Below are positions 54,530 to 63,435 of a stretch of 64,000 bases of DNA, piece by piece; position 1 is the first letter of the stretch, and every line of letters starts with the position of its first letter. Origin of the DNA: CAZELM01 sp964512995 (GTDB lineage Bacteria; CSSED10-310); the NCBI GenBank assembly GCA_964512995.1, contig CAZELM010000016.1, forward strand, positions 23,993 through 87,992, given 5' to 3'. A program made the translations under genes and the position numbers. The notes under the pieces were generated by a model. That model was not told the origin of the DNA, did not search any database, and saw nothing but the letters and a program-made list of their open reading frames with translations.

Positions 54530-56467
54530 ATGATGTCATTATTTCTAATTATATTGATTTTCTTTATGAGTTCCTGTTCAAAACCGGATCTTCCAGACCC
54601 GCCTCCAAAGACAATCTCAACGCCTCTTCCCCATCAGGATCCATCGGAACGGCAATTTGGATTGTTAGCTCCACCTGACCTGTCTTCTCATCTTAAAAAG
54701 CTGTCCACAAAAAATATCCAGCTTCACCCGACCATTACCAATCGGATCCTGCCATCCGGCAGATATTTTGATATGACATCTCCCCTGCCAGGTCTTCTGA
54801 CCGTTGCATGTGTTCGCGGTGTGGATCTTTTTGAGGTTCAGGAATCTGGCGAGATCATCTGTTCCAATCATTTTGATACACCGGGACACGCCTGGAGCTT
54901 GATTTCCATTGGGGATATGCTCTTGGTTGCGGACGATTATGCGGGAGTGGCGGCCATTGATCTCTACACCGGTCAGATCTGCGCCCAATGGAGTGAACTT
55001 GTGAATGCACGTTCATTTCACCAGATGGACAGCGGTTTGATCGTTGTTTGCCGCCACAATAAAGGAGTCACCATTGTTGAACCGAATGATGACACGATTC
55101 TGACCGTTCTGACTCATCTATCCCCCCGTGGAAAGGTATTCGCGGCATCGAGTTATGAAGATACCATCTATCTGGGTACGTTGGGCGGCGGATATGCTGC
55201 CGTAGACATCTCAAACATTCAAAAGCCAAGGGAGTTATGGACATTTGATGGACCAGAACGGATACTCTGGTGCCAGCGTATCGGTGATTTTCATTTTCTG
55301 GCGGATCAGGATCAAGGACTCTGGATTCTACAGGACAATGGCCTCGAAGCTCCCGAAAAAATCAATCTGATCGACTTTCAGGAACCGATCCGGAGAGGAA
55401 TCATGTTCAGTGAACATCTCCTGCTGCTGGCCGGTGCGAAACATCTGCGACTTCTCGATATTCATAATCCGATTGACATTCGGGAACTCTCCCAGGTCAG
55501 CGCGGAAAACGAAGGACGATCGGTCTGTATCATGGATGGGACCATCTTCTACAGTGATAATGATCTGGGGATCAAGGAATATCAGATTTCCTCTGAATAT
55601 AAACTGGTACCAATCGCGCAATATGACCATGAAGAGCTCTTGACCGATGTTGTGCTGTCCGGAAAGACTGCTCTGGCGACTCACACCCGTGGCGGCCTGG
55701 AAATCGTGCGAATCCCACCACCTCGCCTCTTCGCATTGAAAAATCTGAAGCAATTCGATTATGCGGTTGGCATCGATGTTCAAAATGACATCGCAGCGGT
55801 AACCGATTATCAGGGATTGAAGCTGCTGGATGTCCGATCACCCGAACACCCCAATATCATCAGTTCTCTGGATACTCCCGGTCGTGCCTCCGGTGTATGC
55901 ATTTCAGGCCAGACTGCGTTTATTGCCGATTGGTTTGACGGTGTCCATCTGATTGATATTTCAGATCCGGAACATCCACTCAAATTGTCCACCATTCCAG
56001 TGACCGGATGGGCGATTGATGTGGAGGTATCTGATCATTTTGCGTATATCTGCTGTGTGAACGGAGGTCTCATCACAGTGGACATCAGCGATCGGCATAA
56101 TCCCCGGATAACTGCCACGGAAACCCGTTGCAAAGCACCGGAAGGTATTGCCATTGGGAAGGGCGTCCTTTATCAGGCGGATTTCAACTCCGGATTGATC
56201 GTCTATGATCTGAGCCACCCGGATCAACCCAAAGCCGTGTCCTATTATGCGCTAAATGTCTGCAAAGGCGTTCAGATCAGAGACAATCTGCTGCTCCTCG
56301 GGAATTATATATATGGCGTCAAATTCTTTGATATCAGTGACCCCTTCAATCCCATCCTGATCGGCGAAGTGGATACCCCCGGGAAAGCATACGAGACGGC
56401 ATTCATCCCCGGCGAAAATGCAGCGCTGGTCGCTGATTGGCATGGTCTGCTCCGAGTTGAATGGTGA
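54530..56467 (+). CDS. LVIVD-repeat beta-propeller lipoprotein
   Basis: The 645-residue protein starts at 54530, with TCGGGAGC about 7 nt upstream, and has a lipobox FMSSC (cleavage before Cys15). At least ten LVIVD-type units follow, such as ISIGDMLLVADDYAGVAAIDL, GQTAFIADWFDGVHLIDIS and DNLLLLGNYIYGVKFFDIS. LVIVD propellers are found in surface and adhesive proteins. The gene overlaps the following radical-SAM gene by 7 nt, so both proteins are made together. No enzyme motif is seen. Confidence 0.85.
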   Translation: MMSLFLIILIFFMSSCSKPDLPDPPPKTISTPLPHQDPSERQFGLLAPPDLSSHLKKLSTKNIQLHPTITNRILPSGRYFDMTSPLPGLLTVACVRGVDLFEVQESGEIICSNHFDTPGHAWSLISIGDMLLVADDYAGVAAIDLYTGQICAQWSELVNARSFHQMDSGLIVVCRHNKGVTIVEPNDDTILTVLTHLSPRGKVFAASSYEDTIYLGTLGGGYAAVDISNIQKPRELWTFDGPERILWCQRIGDFHFLADQDQGLWILQDNGLEAPEKINLIDFQEPIRRGIMFSEHLLLLAGAKHLRLLDIHNPIDIRELSQVSAENEGRSVCIMDGTIFYSDNDLGIKEYQISSEYKLVPIAQYDHEELLTDVVLSGKTALATHTRGGLEIVRIPPPRLFALKNLKQFDYAVGIDVQNDIAAVTDYQGLKLLDVRSPEHPNIISSLDTPGRASGVCISGQTAFIADWFDGVHLIDISDPEHPLKLSTIPVTGWAIDVEVSDHFAYICCVNGGLITVDISDRHNPRITATETRCKAPEGIAIGKGVLYQADFNSGLIVYDLSHPDQPKAVSYYALNVCKGVQIRDNLLLLGNYIYGVKFFDISDPFNPILIGEVDTPGKAYETAFIPGENAALVADWHGLLRVEW

Positions 56468-57819
56468 CGAGCCTTCCCCGCTTCACGTGTGACTGGATTT
56501 TTAACATGCTGGTCGTGTTATGTGACGGGAAAGTGGTTTGCGGATGTGCGGATCCCTATGGAGAAAGACCCCTCGGCGATCTGGCAGAGCACTCCATTCA
56601 CGAGATCTGGAACTCGGGGATCACTCAGCGGATTCGGCACGATCTCAATCAGGGCTATTCCCCGTTTTGTCTGAACTGCGGGTTGAAACGATTCATCAAC
56701 TCCCGAGAATCCATTCCTCAACGACCGCTGATAATGGAAACCATCCCACGAATCTTTTTCGAACCAACGGTTCTGTGCAATTTATCCTGTTTCAAATCGG
56801 TCTGCTCCAAAGAATCCGGTATTGTCAAAACCCGATCCCGGCCCTTTTTTCCAACAGACACCTTCAAAAACCTCATGGCACAAATCGGCCCCGGATTAAT
56901 CCGGTTGGATTTCTTCAATTACGGCGAGCCATTTGTCCATCCGGATGCCGTTGAAATGCTCGAATATGTCAGATCATCATTTCCCGGAATTTATGTTTAT
57001 GTCAGCACCAATGGCCTGACATTGGACGAATCCAGAATCCGACGGATCGTTCAGTCCGGTATCGATGAGATCACATTCTCCGTCGATGGTCCGAACCAGC
57101 CAATATACGAGAAGTATCGATGCGGCGGTGATTTCCAGCGAGCGATCCGCAACATGGCATTCTGCGTTCATGAACGGAACCGGACAAACCGGGAAGTTCC
57201 ATTTATCAACTGGCGGTATATTCTGTTTCGGTGGAATGATCCGGAACGACTCTTGCGGCAGACGGAAAAACTGGCCGCCTCATTGGGCGTGGACCGCTTG
57301 ACCTGGGAAATCACGGACCATCCTGCGGAAGCCGCTTCCCATCGTTATCAGATCGGAACAAAACCCTGGAAAAAGCGATTCTTTGAGATTTGGGATACCA
57401 GCCAGTTATCGAATGCAATAAAAACGAAACGATATATGGCTCGAATACGAATCAAATCCCGGATCATCGAAGGAAAAACAGCCGAAACCAACATGATCGA
57501 TGTAAAAGTGACGAACATTGGCGGAGCAACATGGCTGCATACCAGTTATTCCGGTCGACGGATTGTCCGCCTGGGTGCTCAGTTGTATGCTCGAGACAGA
57601 ACACTGATCCATCAGGATTATGCCAGAGCATTTCTGCCGGAGTCTCTGGCATATAAAAAAACCGCATCCATCCGCCTGGAGTTGCCTCCCATCGATCAAT
57701 CCGGTGAGTATCTGTTAAAATTCGATATGGTTTCCGAAGGCATCGACTGGTTCGAGCATGCCGGCTCCGCTGTGGTGTGGAAACCATTTCGGATCGCTTC
57801 CGCAAGAAGAGAATCTTGA
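56461..57819 (+). CDS. Radical-SAM protein with N-terminal SPASM-like region and CX3CX4C motif
   Basis: The 452-residue protein (start ATG 56461 or GTG 56464) opens with a SPASM-like segment (about 18-75): VVLCDGKVVCGCAD, LGDLAEHSIHEIWNS, and CLNC at 70-73. It then enters a radical-SAM barrel (about 95-330) with VDGPNQPIYEKYR-type SAM/GGD-like region. The expected CxxxCxxC cluster motif reads C106-NLS-C110-FKSV-C115, so the last spacing is CX4C. The last 120 residues form a beta domain like those attached to glycosyltransferase-type proteins (WLHTSYSGRRIVRLG... YLLKFDMVSEGIDWF). SPASM is normally C-terminal to the barrel. The gene is coupled to the LVIVD lipoprotein. Target unknown. Confidence 0.82.
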   Translation: MVTSLPRFTCDWIFNMLVVLCDGKVVCGCADPYGERPLGDLAEHSIHEIWNSGITQRIRHDLNQGYSPFCLNCGLKRFINSRESIPQRPLIMETIPRIFFEPTVLCNLSCFKSVCSKESGIVKTRSRPFFPTDTFKNLMAQIGPGLIRLDFFNYGEPFVHPDAVEMLEYVRSSFPGIYVYVSTNGLTLDESRIRRIVQSGIDEITFSVDGPNQPIYEKYRCGGDFQRAIRNMAFCVHERNRTNREVPFINWRYILFRWNDPERLLRQTEKLAASLGVDRLTWEITDHPAEAASHRYQIGTKPWKKRFFEIWDTSQLSNAIKTKRYMARIRIKSRIIEGKTAETNMIDVKVTNIGGATWLHTSYSGRRIVRLGAQLYARDRTLIHQDYARAFLPESLAYKKTASIRLELPPIDQSGEYLLKFDMVSEGIDWFEHAGSAVVWKPFRIASARRES

Positions 57820-57883
57820 GATGCCACAAGCATCCTGAAATAATCAACGATAACCACGAGTGGAATAATATGAGGAGAAGATC

Positions 57884-59842
57884 ATGAAACATATTCATCT
57901 GAGTCTCGGATGCGTGATCATTTTTTTGGCACTGCCGATCTGGCAGAAGGCATCGGCTGGACTTCAGACTGGATTGAAGATCGATCAAGCCGGTGTATTA
58001 CATAATCACCTGAACAGTGGCTGTGCGGACCAATTGGAATGGTTCGACGAAACAGAATTCGAGACTGCGATCGAAGAGAAAAATGTCATAGTGAATCTGC
58101 GATCCCAGGCTTCCGCCGCTGATGGTAATCATGGAAAAGCGCAGTGGAATGAAGTCATTGTGGAACAAATACCAGCATCCGGGCAGGGGCTGGTGGATAT
58201 GATCGTGGGAGCGGACGGATACACCTATCTCGCCTATTATGACGATGGCATTCCCAATTATGGAGCGGTTTATGTCCGGCGATCGATGGATGGCGGAGCG
58301 ACCTGGTTCCGGCCGGACAGTGGAGCCAATGGGTTTGCTTTGTATAATATGTTCATGGACAGGCCGTCCATCGAAGTCTTTGAAACAACACCGGGTCACT
58401 ATCGCCTGGCTGTCGCCGTATCCGCTCCCTGGCCCTATCAGTCCTCTCCGAATGATATCATAGTCTGCTGGAAAGATATCGGCTCCGGGGATGATTTTAC
58501 GGCTATCTCAGTGCAGAACGACACGTACGAAGACTATGTGGTACCCCGCCTCAAAGCCGTTTCCCGGCCCAGTCAACCCACTCAAAAGCGGATTCTGTGT
58601 GCCAGTTATGGGTATTCGGACGGCCGGTTGTACTGCGATTACTCCGATACCAATGGCACCAGTTGGGGGAGCTACTCCATCATCAATCCTGCCACGGATC
58701 AGGTGGAGGTCTGGCGGCCGGATTTTATCGAAGATCGTGTCAATAACCGGTTGTTTTGCGTCTGCTCCACGGCAGTCGCCGCCTCTCCCGATCGGCCGGC
58801 TGTCCTCATGGCGTTATCAACGAACCAGGGCGGAACCTGGTATCCGGATTTGTATCGGATGAACCCGGCGCTCTGGAACTATTGTGCGGAATCCGAAGCG
58901 GCCATCGCAGGAAACGCCTCCCAGCCGAATCGAACGCTGATGATTGTGTGGTCCGGCCAGGAAACATCGGGTCAGTTATTCAATATCCATTATACCTATC
59001 AGTTCCTGGATCGGATTTCCGTTGGTCCGGGATCGGTCTGGAATCCATCGCCGACCGGATTTCCGGTTACCTATGGCACGCTCTATTCCGATACGGATTA
59101 CGATAACACCATGCCGGCGGTCATCGAAGACAACCGGCTGGCGATCGGCGGATATCGGGTGGCCTTTATTGATCAGCATCTCCCCTCACTGGCGAGAGTC
59201 CGATATTCGGAATGCCTGTTCGATACGCCCGTGAACTGGATTCCCGCGGAAATTATTTCGAGTGCTTCCGCTGATCCGGCCCGTCAGGGAAGCAACGCCC
59301 TGTCGATCGGCGTGGGATATATGACGACAACATATCCCCAACGGCGGTGTGCGGTATGGCCTGATTTCCGCGATCCCGAGGACTATGCCAACAATTATGG
59401 TGCTTATGCCGATATGATACTGCCGACATCGACACCTTCACCCACAGCCACTCCGACCGACACACCAACCCTGACACCCTTACCATCCGATACACCCACT
59501 CCCATCCCAACAGATACGCCGGATGATACGCCCAGTCCGACGGAAACGCCGTCTCCTCTTCCCACATCCGAACCGACAAACACACCCTCGATGACACCGA
59601 CGGCTCCACCTTGTCTCCATCACGGAAATGTGATCCCCGATCTGCTGATATCATCGGGAGATGCTCAACTGGCCTTTTACATTGCCGTCGATGCCTACAC
59701 GCCAACATACCAGGAATTCTGTGCTGCGGATTGTGACGGGGACGGAGACGTGACGGCTGGGGACGCTCAAACGATTTTCTATTACGGACTCGGAGCCGGT
59801 CCGGGATGCGTGGACACACCACCCGAAAAAACGGGTGCATGA
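57884..59842 (+). CDS. Secreted BNR-like protein with C-terminal dockerin-like module
   Basis: The 652-residue protein has a signal peptide (about 1-25, ALPIWQKASA). Residues about 90-490 form a six-bladed-propeller-like region with Asp-box-type repeats (MDGGATWFRP, TNQGGTWYPD, TNGTSWGSYS), as in sialidase- and BNR-type proteins. No catalytic Arg triad is claimed. A Thr/Pro-rich linker (about 510-575) leads to a dockerin-like domain (about 578-645: SSGDAQLAFYIAV... ADCDGDGDVTAGDAQTIF). Its first calcium loop is degenerate (GNVIPDLLISSGDAQ). GAGGAGAAGATC precedes the ATG. Confidence 0.82.
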   Translation: MKHIHLSLGCVIIFLALPIWQKASAGLQTGLKIDQAGVLHNHLNSGCADQLEWFDETEFETAIEEKNVIVNLRSQASAADGNHGKAQWNEVIVEQIPASGQGLVDMIVGADGYTYLAYYDDGIPNYGAVYVRRSMDGGATWFRPDSGANGFALYNMFMDRPSIEVFETTPGHYRLAVAVSAPWPYQSSPNDIIVCWKDIGSGDDFTAISVQNDTYEDYVVPRLKAVSRPSQPTQKRILCASYGYSDGRLYCDYSDTNGTSWGSYSIINPATDQVEVWRPDFIEDRVNNRLFCVCSTAVAASPDRPAVLMALSTNQGGTWYPDLYRMNPALWNYCAESEAAIAGNASQPNRTLMIVWSGQETSGQLFNIHYTYQFLDRISVGPGSVWNPSPTGFPVTYGTLYSDTDYDNTMPAVIEDNRLAIGGYRVAFIDQHLPSLARVRYSECLFDTPVNWIPAEIISSASADPARQGSNALSIGVGYMTTTYPQRRCAVWPDFRDPEDYANNYGAYADMILPTSTPSPTATPTDTPTLTPLPSDTPTPIPTDTPDDTPSPTETPSPLPTSEPTNTPSMTPTAPPCLHHGNVIPDLLISSGDAQLAFYIAVDAYTPTYQEFCAADCDGDGDVTAGDAQTIFYYGLGAGPGCVDTPPEKTGA

Positions 59843-59894
59843 GAATGTTGACACTATTTTTGCATGTTTAAAAAAACGAAGCGAGAAAGCCCTC

Positions 59895-59928
59895 ATTTGA
59901 TGGGTTCTTTTATTTGATGGGATCTTTT
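59895..59928. repeat. 17-bp tandem duplication
   Basis: ATTTGATGGGTTCTTTT (59895-59911) is repeated with one change as ATTTGATGGGATCTTTT (59912-59928), in the gap between the BNR-like and GDDxY-repeat genes. Either copy with the preceding CCC could form a weak terminator. Confidence 0.7.
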
Positions 59929-60038
59929 AATGGTTCTCAGAGGATTCAGAAACAGGTGATAAAAACGGAATTACAGTCCGCACTCGCGGAACCTGCCAAT
60001 ACCACAACAATTAATCGATGACCGATGAGGTGGTGAAG

Positions 60039-63000
60039 ATGAAATGGATTATGATGCTCCTGACGTTATCTGTCCTGGCTGGATATACATTGACCGGATC
60101 GGCAACGGATCCAGATCCGCTGGAACAGGCCTTATCAGCAGTACATCTCCAGACCGACAGCTTTCGGCCGGTCAAACCGGAGGAGAGTTATTACCGGCTG
60201 GTGGGGCGCTTCCCGATCATCGATTGTGTCGGACAGAATCCGTTTCTTCTCCCGGAATACGGACGATGGATCACTGATTCCATCAGCGCATCGAGTACTA
60301 TTTCTGAAGTCGTCGCCTGTCTTCAGGGGGTGATTGGAATCAAAGATTCCGATTCATCGGGAACAATGAAAGAGACATCCGCACCTCCTTCGCCGCCTCC
60401 CGGTGTATCGCAGAAAACGCTCCCTGAACCCAATGCCGCTCATGGCACACCTGGCTTTCTGAGTTTCATTTCCTCTTCCATGGAGCAGGCTGTCCGGCTG
60501 CAGCATCAGGCGGTGGAACAACTCACCGGTGAGGATAAAAAACAGCTCCAGGACGACCTTCCGAGGTATTTTATGGAGGCAGGCCGACTGCGGTTTATGA
60601 CAGGTCCGACCCAGGCGCAGTTCGAGATCCTGAATTCCGCTCGAAAGACAGATATCAAAAAACTGATCACTGCGCAGAAGATCCTGTTGTTAGCTGTAAT
60701 GGAACATCGGAATGATCTGGAGCAGTTTGCTCGGAATTTTACTCCCCAGGATAATCAGATTGTTCTGGATGCGAGATACCCATGGGGCCGGTGTATCGTT
60801 GGAGGAACCGGGAAGAATGAATATCACGATGACGCAGCTTTGATTATCGATCTCGGTGGCGATGACCGTTATTACAACAACGCCGGAGCTTCGACATTGA
60901 AGAATCCGGTATCTCTCCTGCTGGATTTGGCGGGTGATGATGAATATCTTGCAGAAGAACCCGGCAGACAGGGATTCGGATTCCTGGGAGTCGGGTTGTT
61001 ATGTGATATAAATGGCGACGATCGATATACGGCCCGGGATTTCAGTCAGGGAGGTGGCTATCTGGGGTGCGGGTTGATCTGGGATCGTCAGGGATCGGAC
61101 CAATATAACGGAGGTCAATTCTGTCAGGGAGCCGGTCTGTTCGGGACCGGAGCACTGATCGATGAAAATGGAGACGATAGCTATACTTCCAGGCAAATGA
61201 CTCAGGGGTATGGCTCGACATTGGGAGTGGGTCTTCTGTACGATCGAACGGGTGATGACAAGTATCATGCCATCGCTGAAGATTATGGATTTGCTCAGGG
61301 ATCCGGATGTGGATGCCGATCCTATCCCTGGAAAAAAGACGTCTCGATGTACGGCGGGATCGGCATTCTGCTGGATGATGAGGGAATGGATTCATATCAA
61401 GGCAGTTCATTTGTTCAGGGGGCGTCATATTTTCTGTCATTGGGAATACTGGTCGATCGATCGGGGGATGATTATTATGTTGCCAATGGCTCTTATTCGC
61501 ATGGCGCAGGCGTTCATCTGACCTCCGGTTTCCTCTGTGACTACTCCGGAAATGATCATTATTCCGGTAAATGGGGAGGGACGGCGGTCGGCAATGATGA
61601 AAGCATCGGGATTTTTATCGACCTGGCAGGGGATGATTATTATGAAGGGAGCGATGGCGATGGCCAGAGTTATTCCCATAAACCATATGGATTATCGATC
61701 CTGATCGATGTCAAGGGAGATGATGTGTATCAGGCTTCCGGCTATTCCCAGGGCTACGTGCTCCCTCCCATCACACCGGACGCCTGGTCCTACGCAGTTT
61801 TCCTGGATACGAACGGCACGGACCGATATTCCATGCAGCATCGAGCGGATAACAGCCGCTGGCAGGACTCGGTCCATGCCTTCGGAATGGATGGGACTAT
61901 CGGGGAATATAATCCATTTGTCTCCTTTCATCCCAATGCATCACCGATATATCGCTCCAATGAGAAAAACAATGAGAACAGCACTATTTTCAAGCTGTTC
62001 ATCCCGGAACCGGGCGATCCGTTTTCCCAATCGATACAAGTCAGAAATCAGCTTCAACGAAATCTCAGCGATCTGATCAATGAACTCGGACATGGGACTC
62101 CGGATTATCGTCGGGCGACGGAAGAAGCGATCACGATCAAAATACTCAGCGAAAAGCCCAATGAGGAAAGTCTGGTCCGGCTATATTCCGGCTTATCGAC
62201 GGAGGATCCCGTAACACGCGCGTTTTCCGTCATGACATTGGACGTTCACGATGTGAAACAGGACGGGAAAAAAATTCTGTCATTTTTGAAGGATCCGGAT
62301 CCATACGTCCGAAAATTGATCTATCGAGCGGTAGGAAATCTGGAGGTTGCCGGGGGAGCTGACGCTCTGGTGAAAGCCATCGGAACGGATTTGCAAAAGG
62401 AGACCGAGCCAGTATGCCGCGGAATGGCGCTTCGATCGATCGGGAAGTTCAAAGATCCGGCGTACACGAAAATATTGCTCCAGGGACTGCGTGATGAGAG
62501 CGAATTTGTCCGGATGATGGCTGCATATTCTCTGGGAAAGGTCGGGGCGAAAGATGCGATGGCGCCGCTCCAGGCCGCAGCCCGGGAATCAAGTCCCTAT
62601 CTGAAAAAAGCGGCTGGTGAAGCGTTGCTGCAACTGGGTCAGCGGGATGGCCTGCTCCCCATGATCGAATATCTGAATTATCGGGCACTGGATACCTCGT
62701 CGGATAATTACGGATCCAATCTCGGGTCGGTTTTAATGGAGTATACCAATGCGGATCTGGGTCGGGATTTTCAGAAATGGATGGAATGGTATCAGGTCAA
62801 TGGGACCACGTTTGATCTCTCACAAAATCTCAAAGCGCGGGAATCGTATCTGGCGGCTGTCAAAATGAAAGAAAGTGGCGATACGGCGGGCGCGATCGGG
62901 TCGTATGAAACCGCTTTGACAGAAAATCCGGACTATCTCAAAGCCCGGACGGAGTATGCTGGTTTGCTGAATGAAACAGCATGGACACTCGTGACGACCA

Positions 63001-63224
63001 CGACCGATCGTGAGGAGTTGAAACGGGGACTGAAGCTGGCTCAACAGTGCGTCCGATTGGATTCCCAGGCGATGTACCTGGATACGCTTGCCGAAGCGTG
63101 TTATCGGAACGGATTGATCGCAGAAGCCATTCAGCATCAGGAGGAAGCGGTGAAATCGGCTCCGGACGAGAAGGAATATCAGACCAGGCTGGAGATGTTC
63201 AGACGGGCTGCGGAGAAAAAGTGA
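60039..63224 (+). CDS. Exported GDDxY-repeat/HEAT/TPR protein
   Basis: The 1061-residue protein starts at 60039 (GAGGTGG about 8 nt upstream) with a signal peptide (MKWIMMLLTLSVLAGYTLTG). After a helical region, residues about 260-590 contain about eleven units of roughly 22-35 residues of the form G-x-G-L-L-x-D-x-x-G-D-D-x-Y, for example GLLCDINGDDRYT, LLYDRTGDDKYH and FIDLAGDDYYEG, with QG and GAG spacers. This looks like a right-handed beta-solenoid with acid-rich turns that could bind calcium. HEAT repeats (about 690-880) and a TPR-like end (about 930-1040) follow. Members with this layout occur in several large-genome bacteria, but no function is known to me. The parts suggest a surface scaffold. 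Confidence 0.8.
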   Translation: MKWIMMLLTLSVLAGYTLTGSATDPDPLEQALSAVHLQTDSFRPVKPEESYYRLVGRFPIIDCVGQNPFLLPEYGRWITDSISASSTISEVVACLQGVIGIKDSDSSGTMKETSAPPSPPPGVSQKTLPEPNAAHGTPGFLSFISSSMEQAVRLQHQAVEQLTGEDKKQLQDDLPRYFMEAGRLRFMTGPTQAQFEILNSARKTDIKKLITAQKILLLAVMEHRNDLEQFARNFTPQDNQIVLDARYPWGRCIVGGTGKNEYHDDAALIIDLGGDDRYYNNAGASTLKNPVSLLLDLAGDDEYLAEEPGRQGFGFLGVGLLCDINGDDRYTARDFSQGGGYLGCGLIWDRQGSDQYNGGQFCQGAGLFGTGALIDENGDDSYTSRQMTQGYGSTLGVGLLYDRTGDDKYHAIAEDYGFAQGSGCGCRSYPWKKDVSMYGGIGILLDDEGMDSYQGSSFVQGASYFLSLGILVDRSGDDYYVANGSYSHGAGVHLTSGFLCDYSGNDHYSGKWGGTAVGNDESIGIFIDLAGDDYYEGSDGDGQSYSHKPYGLSILIDVKGDDVYQASGYSQGYVLPPITPDAWSYAVFLDTNGTDRYSMQHRADNSRWQDSVHAFGMDGTIGEYNPFVSFHPNASPIYRSNEKNNENSTIFKLFIPEPGDPFSQSIQVRNQLQRNLSDLINELGHGTPDYRRATEEAITIKILSEKPNEESLVRLYSGLSTEDPVTRAFSVMTLDVHDVKQDGKKILSFLKDPDPYVRKLIYRAVGNLEVAGGADALVKAIGTDLQKETEPVCRGMALRSIGKFKDPAYTKILLQGLRDESEFVRMMAAYSLGKVGAKDAMAPLQAAARESSPYLKKAAGEALLQLGQRDGLLPMIEYLNYRALDTSSDNYGSNLGSVLMEYTNADLGRDFQKWMEWYQVNGTTFDLSQNLKARESYLAAVKMKESGDTAGAIGSYETALTENPDYLKARTEYAGLLNETAWTLVTTTTDREELKRGLKLAQQCVRLDSQAMYLDTLAEACYRNGLIAEAIQHQEEAVKSAPDEKEYQTRLEMFRRAAEKK

Positions 63225-63435
63225 TCTGACCTGATGCCCGAGCTGTTTAGAAATTGAAAGCAACAGATACCCTCTCTCAGAACAGCGACCGGGAGAGGAT
63301 CGCCAGCCGACGCAACACGGAACAACCCATCAACCTGACCGGTGGGGTGAAACGTTCCCCGTTCATTTGTTTCCTGATATAATAGGGAATATCCTTGCAC
63401 GTGAGGGTATTCAATCAAATCATAGGGGGAGAAAA
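63225..63435. other. Intergenic region upstream of the collagen-like gene
   Basis: 211 bp with an imperfect CCTCTC/GAGAGG hairpin near 63276-63296 and a promoter candidate at 63375-63383. Otherwise nothing recognised. Confidence 0.4.
63375..63383 (+). promoter_or_regulatory. Extended -10 promoter candidate
   Basis: TGATATAAT is a perfect extended -10 (TGn plus TATAAT), about 50 nt before the collagen-like gene start. No good -35 hexamer is visible at 17 nt. Confidence 0.45.

Noticed and set aside
57884..59842. Active sialidase
   Set aside because: Asp-box-like repeats are visible, but I could not identify the catalytic Arg triad and nucleophile, so only a BNR-like assignment is given.
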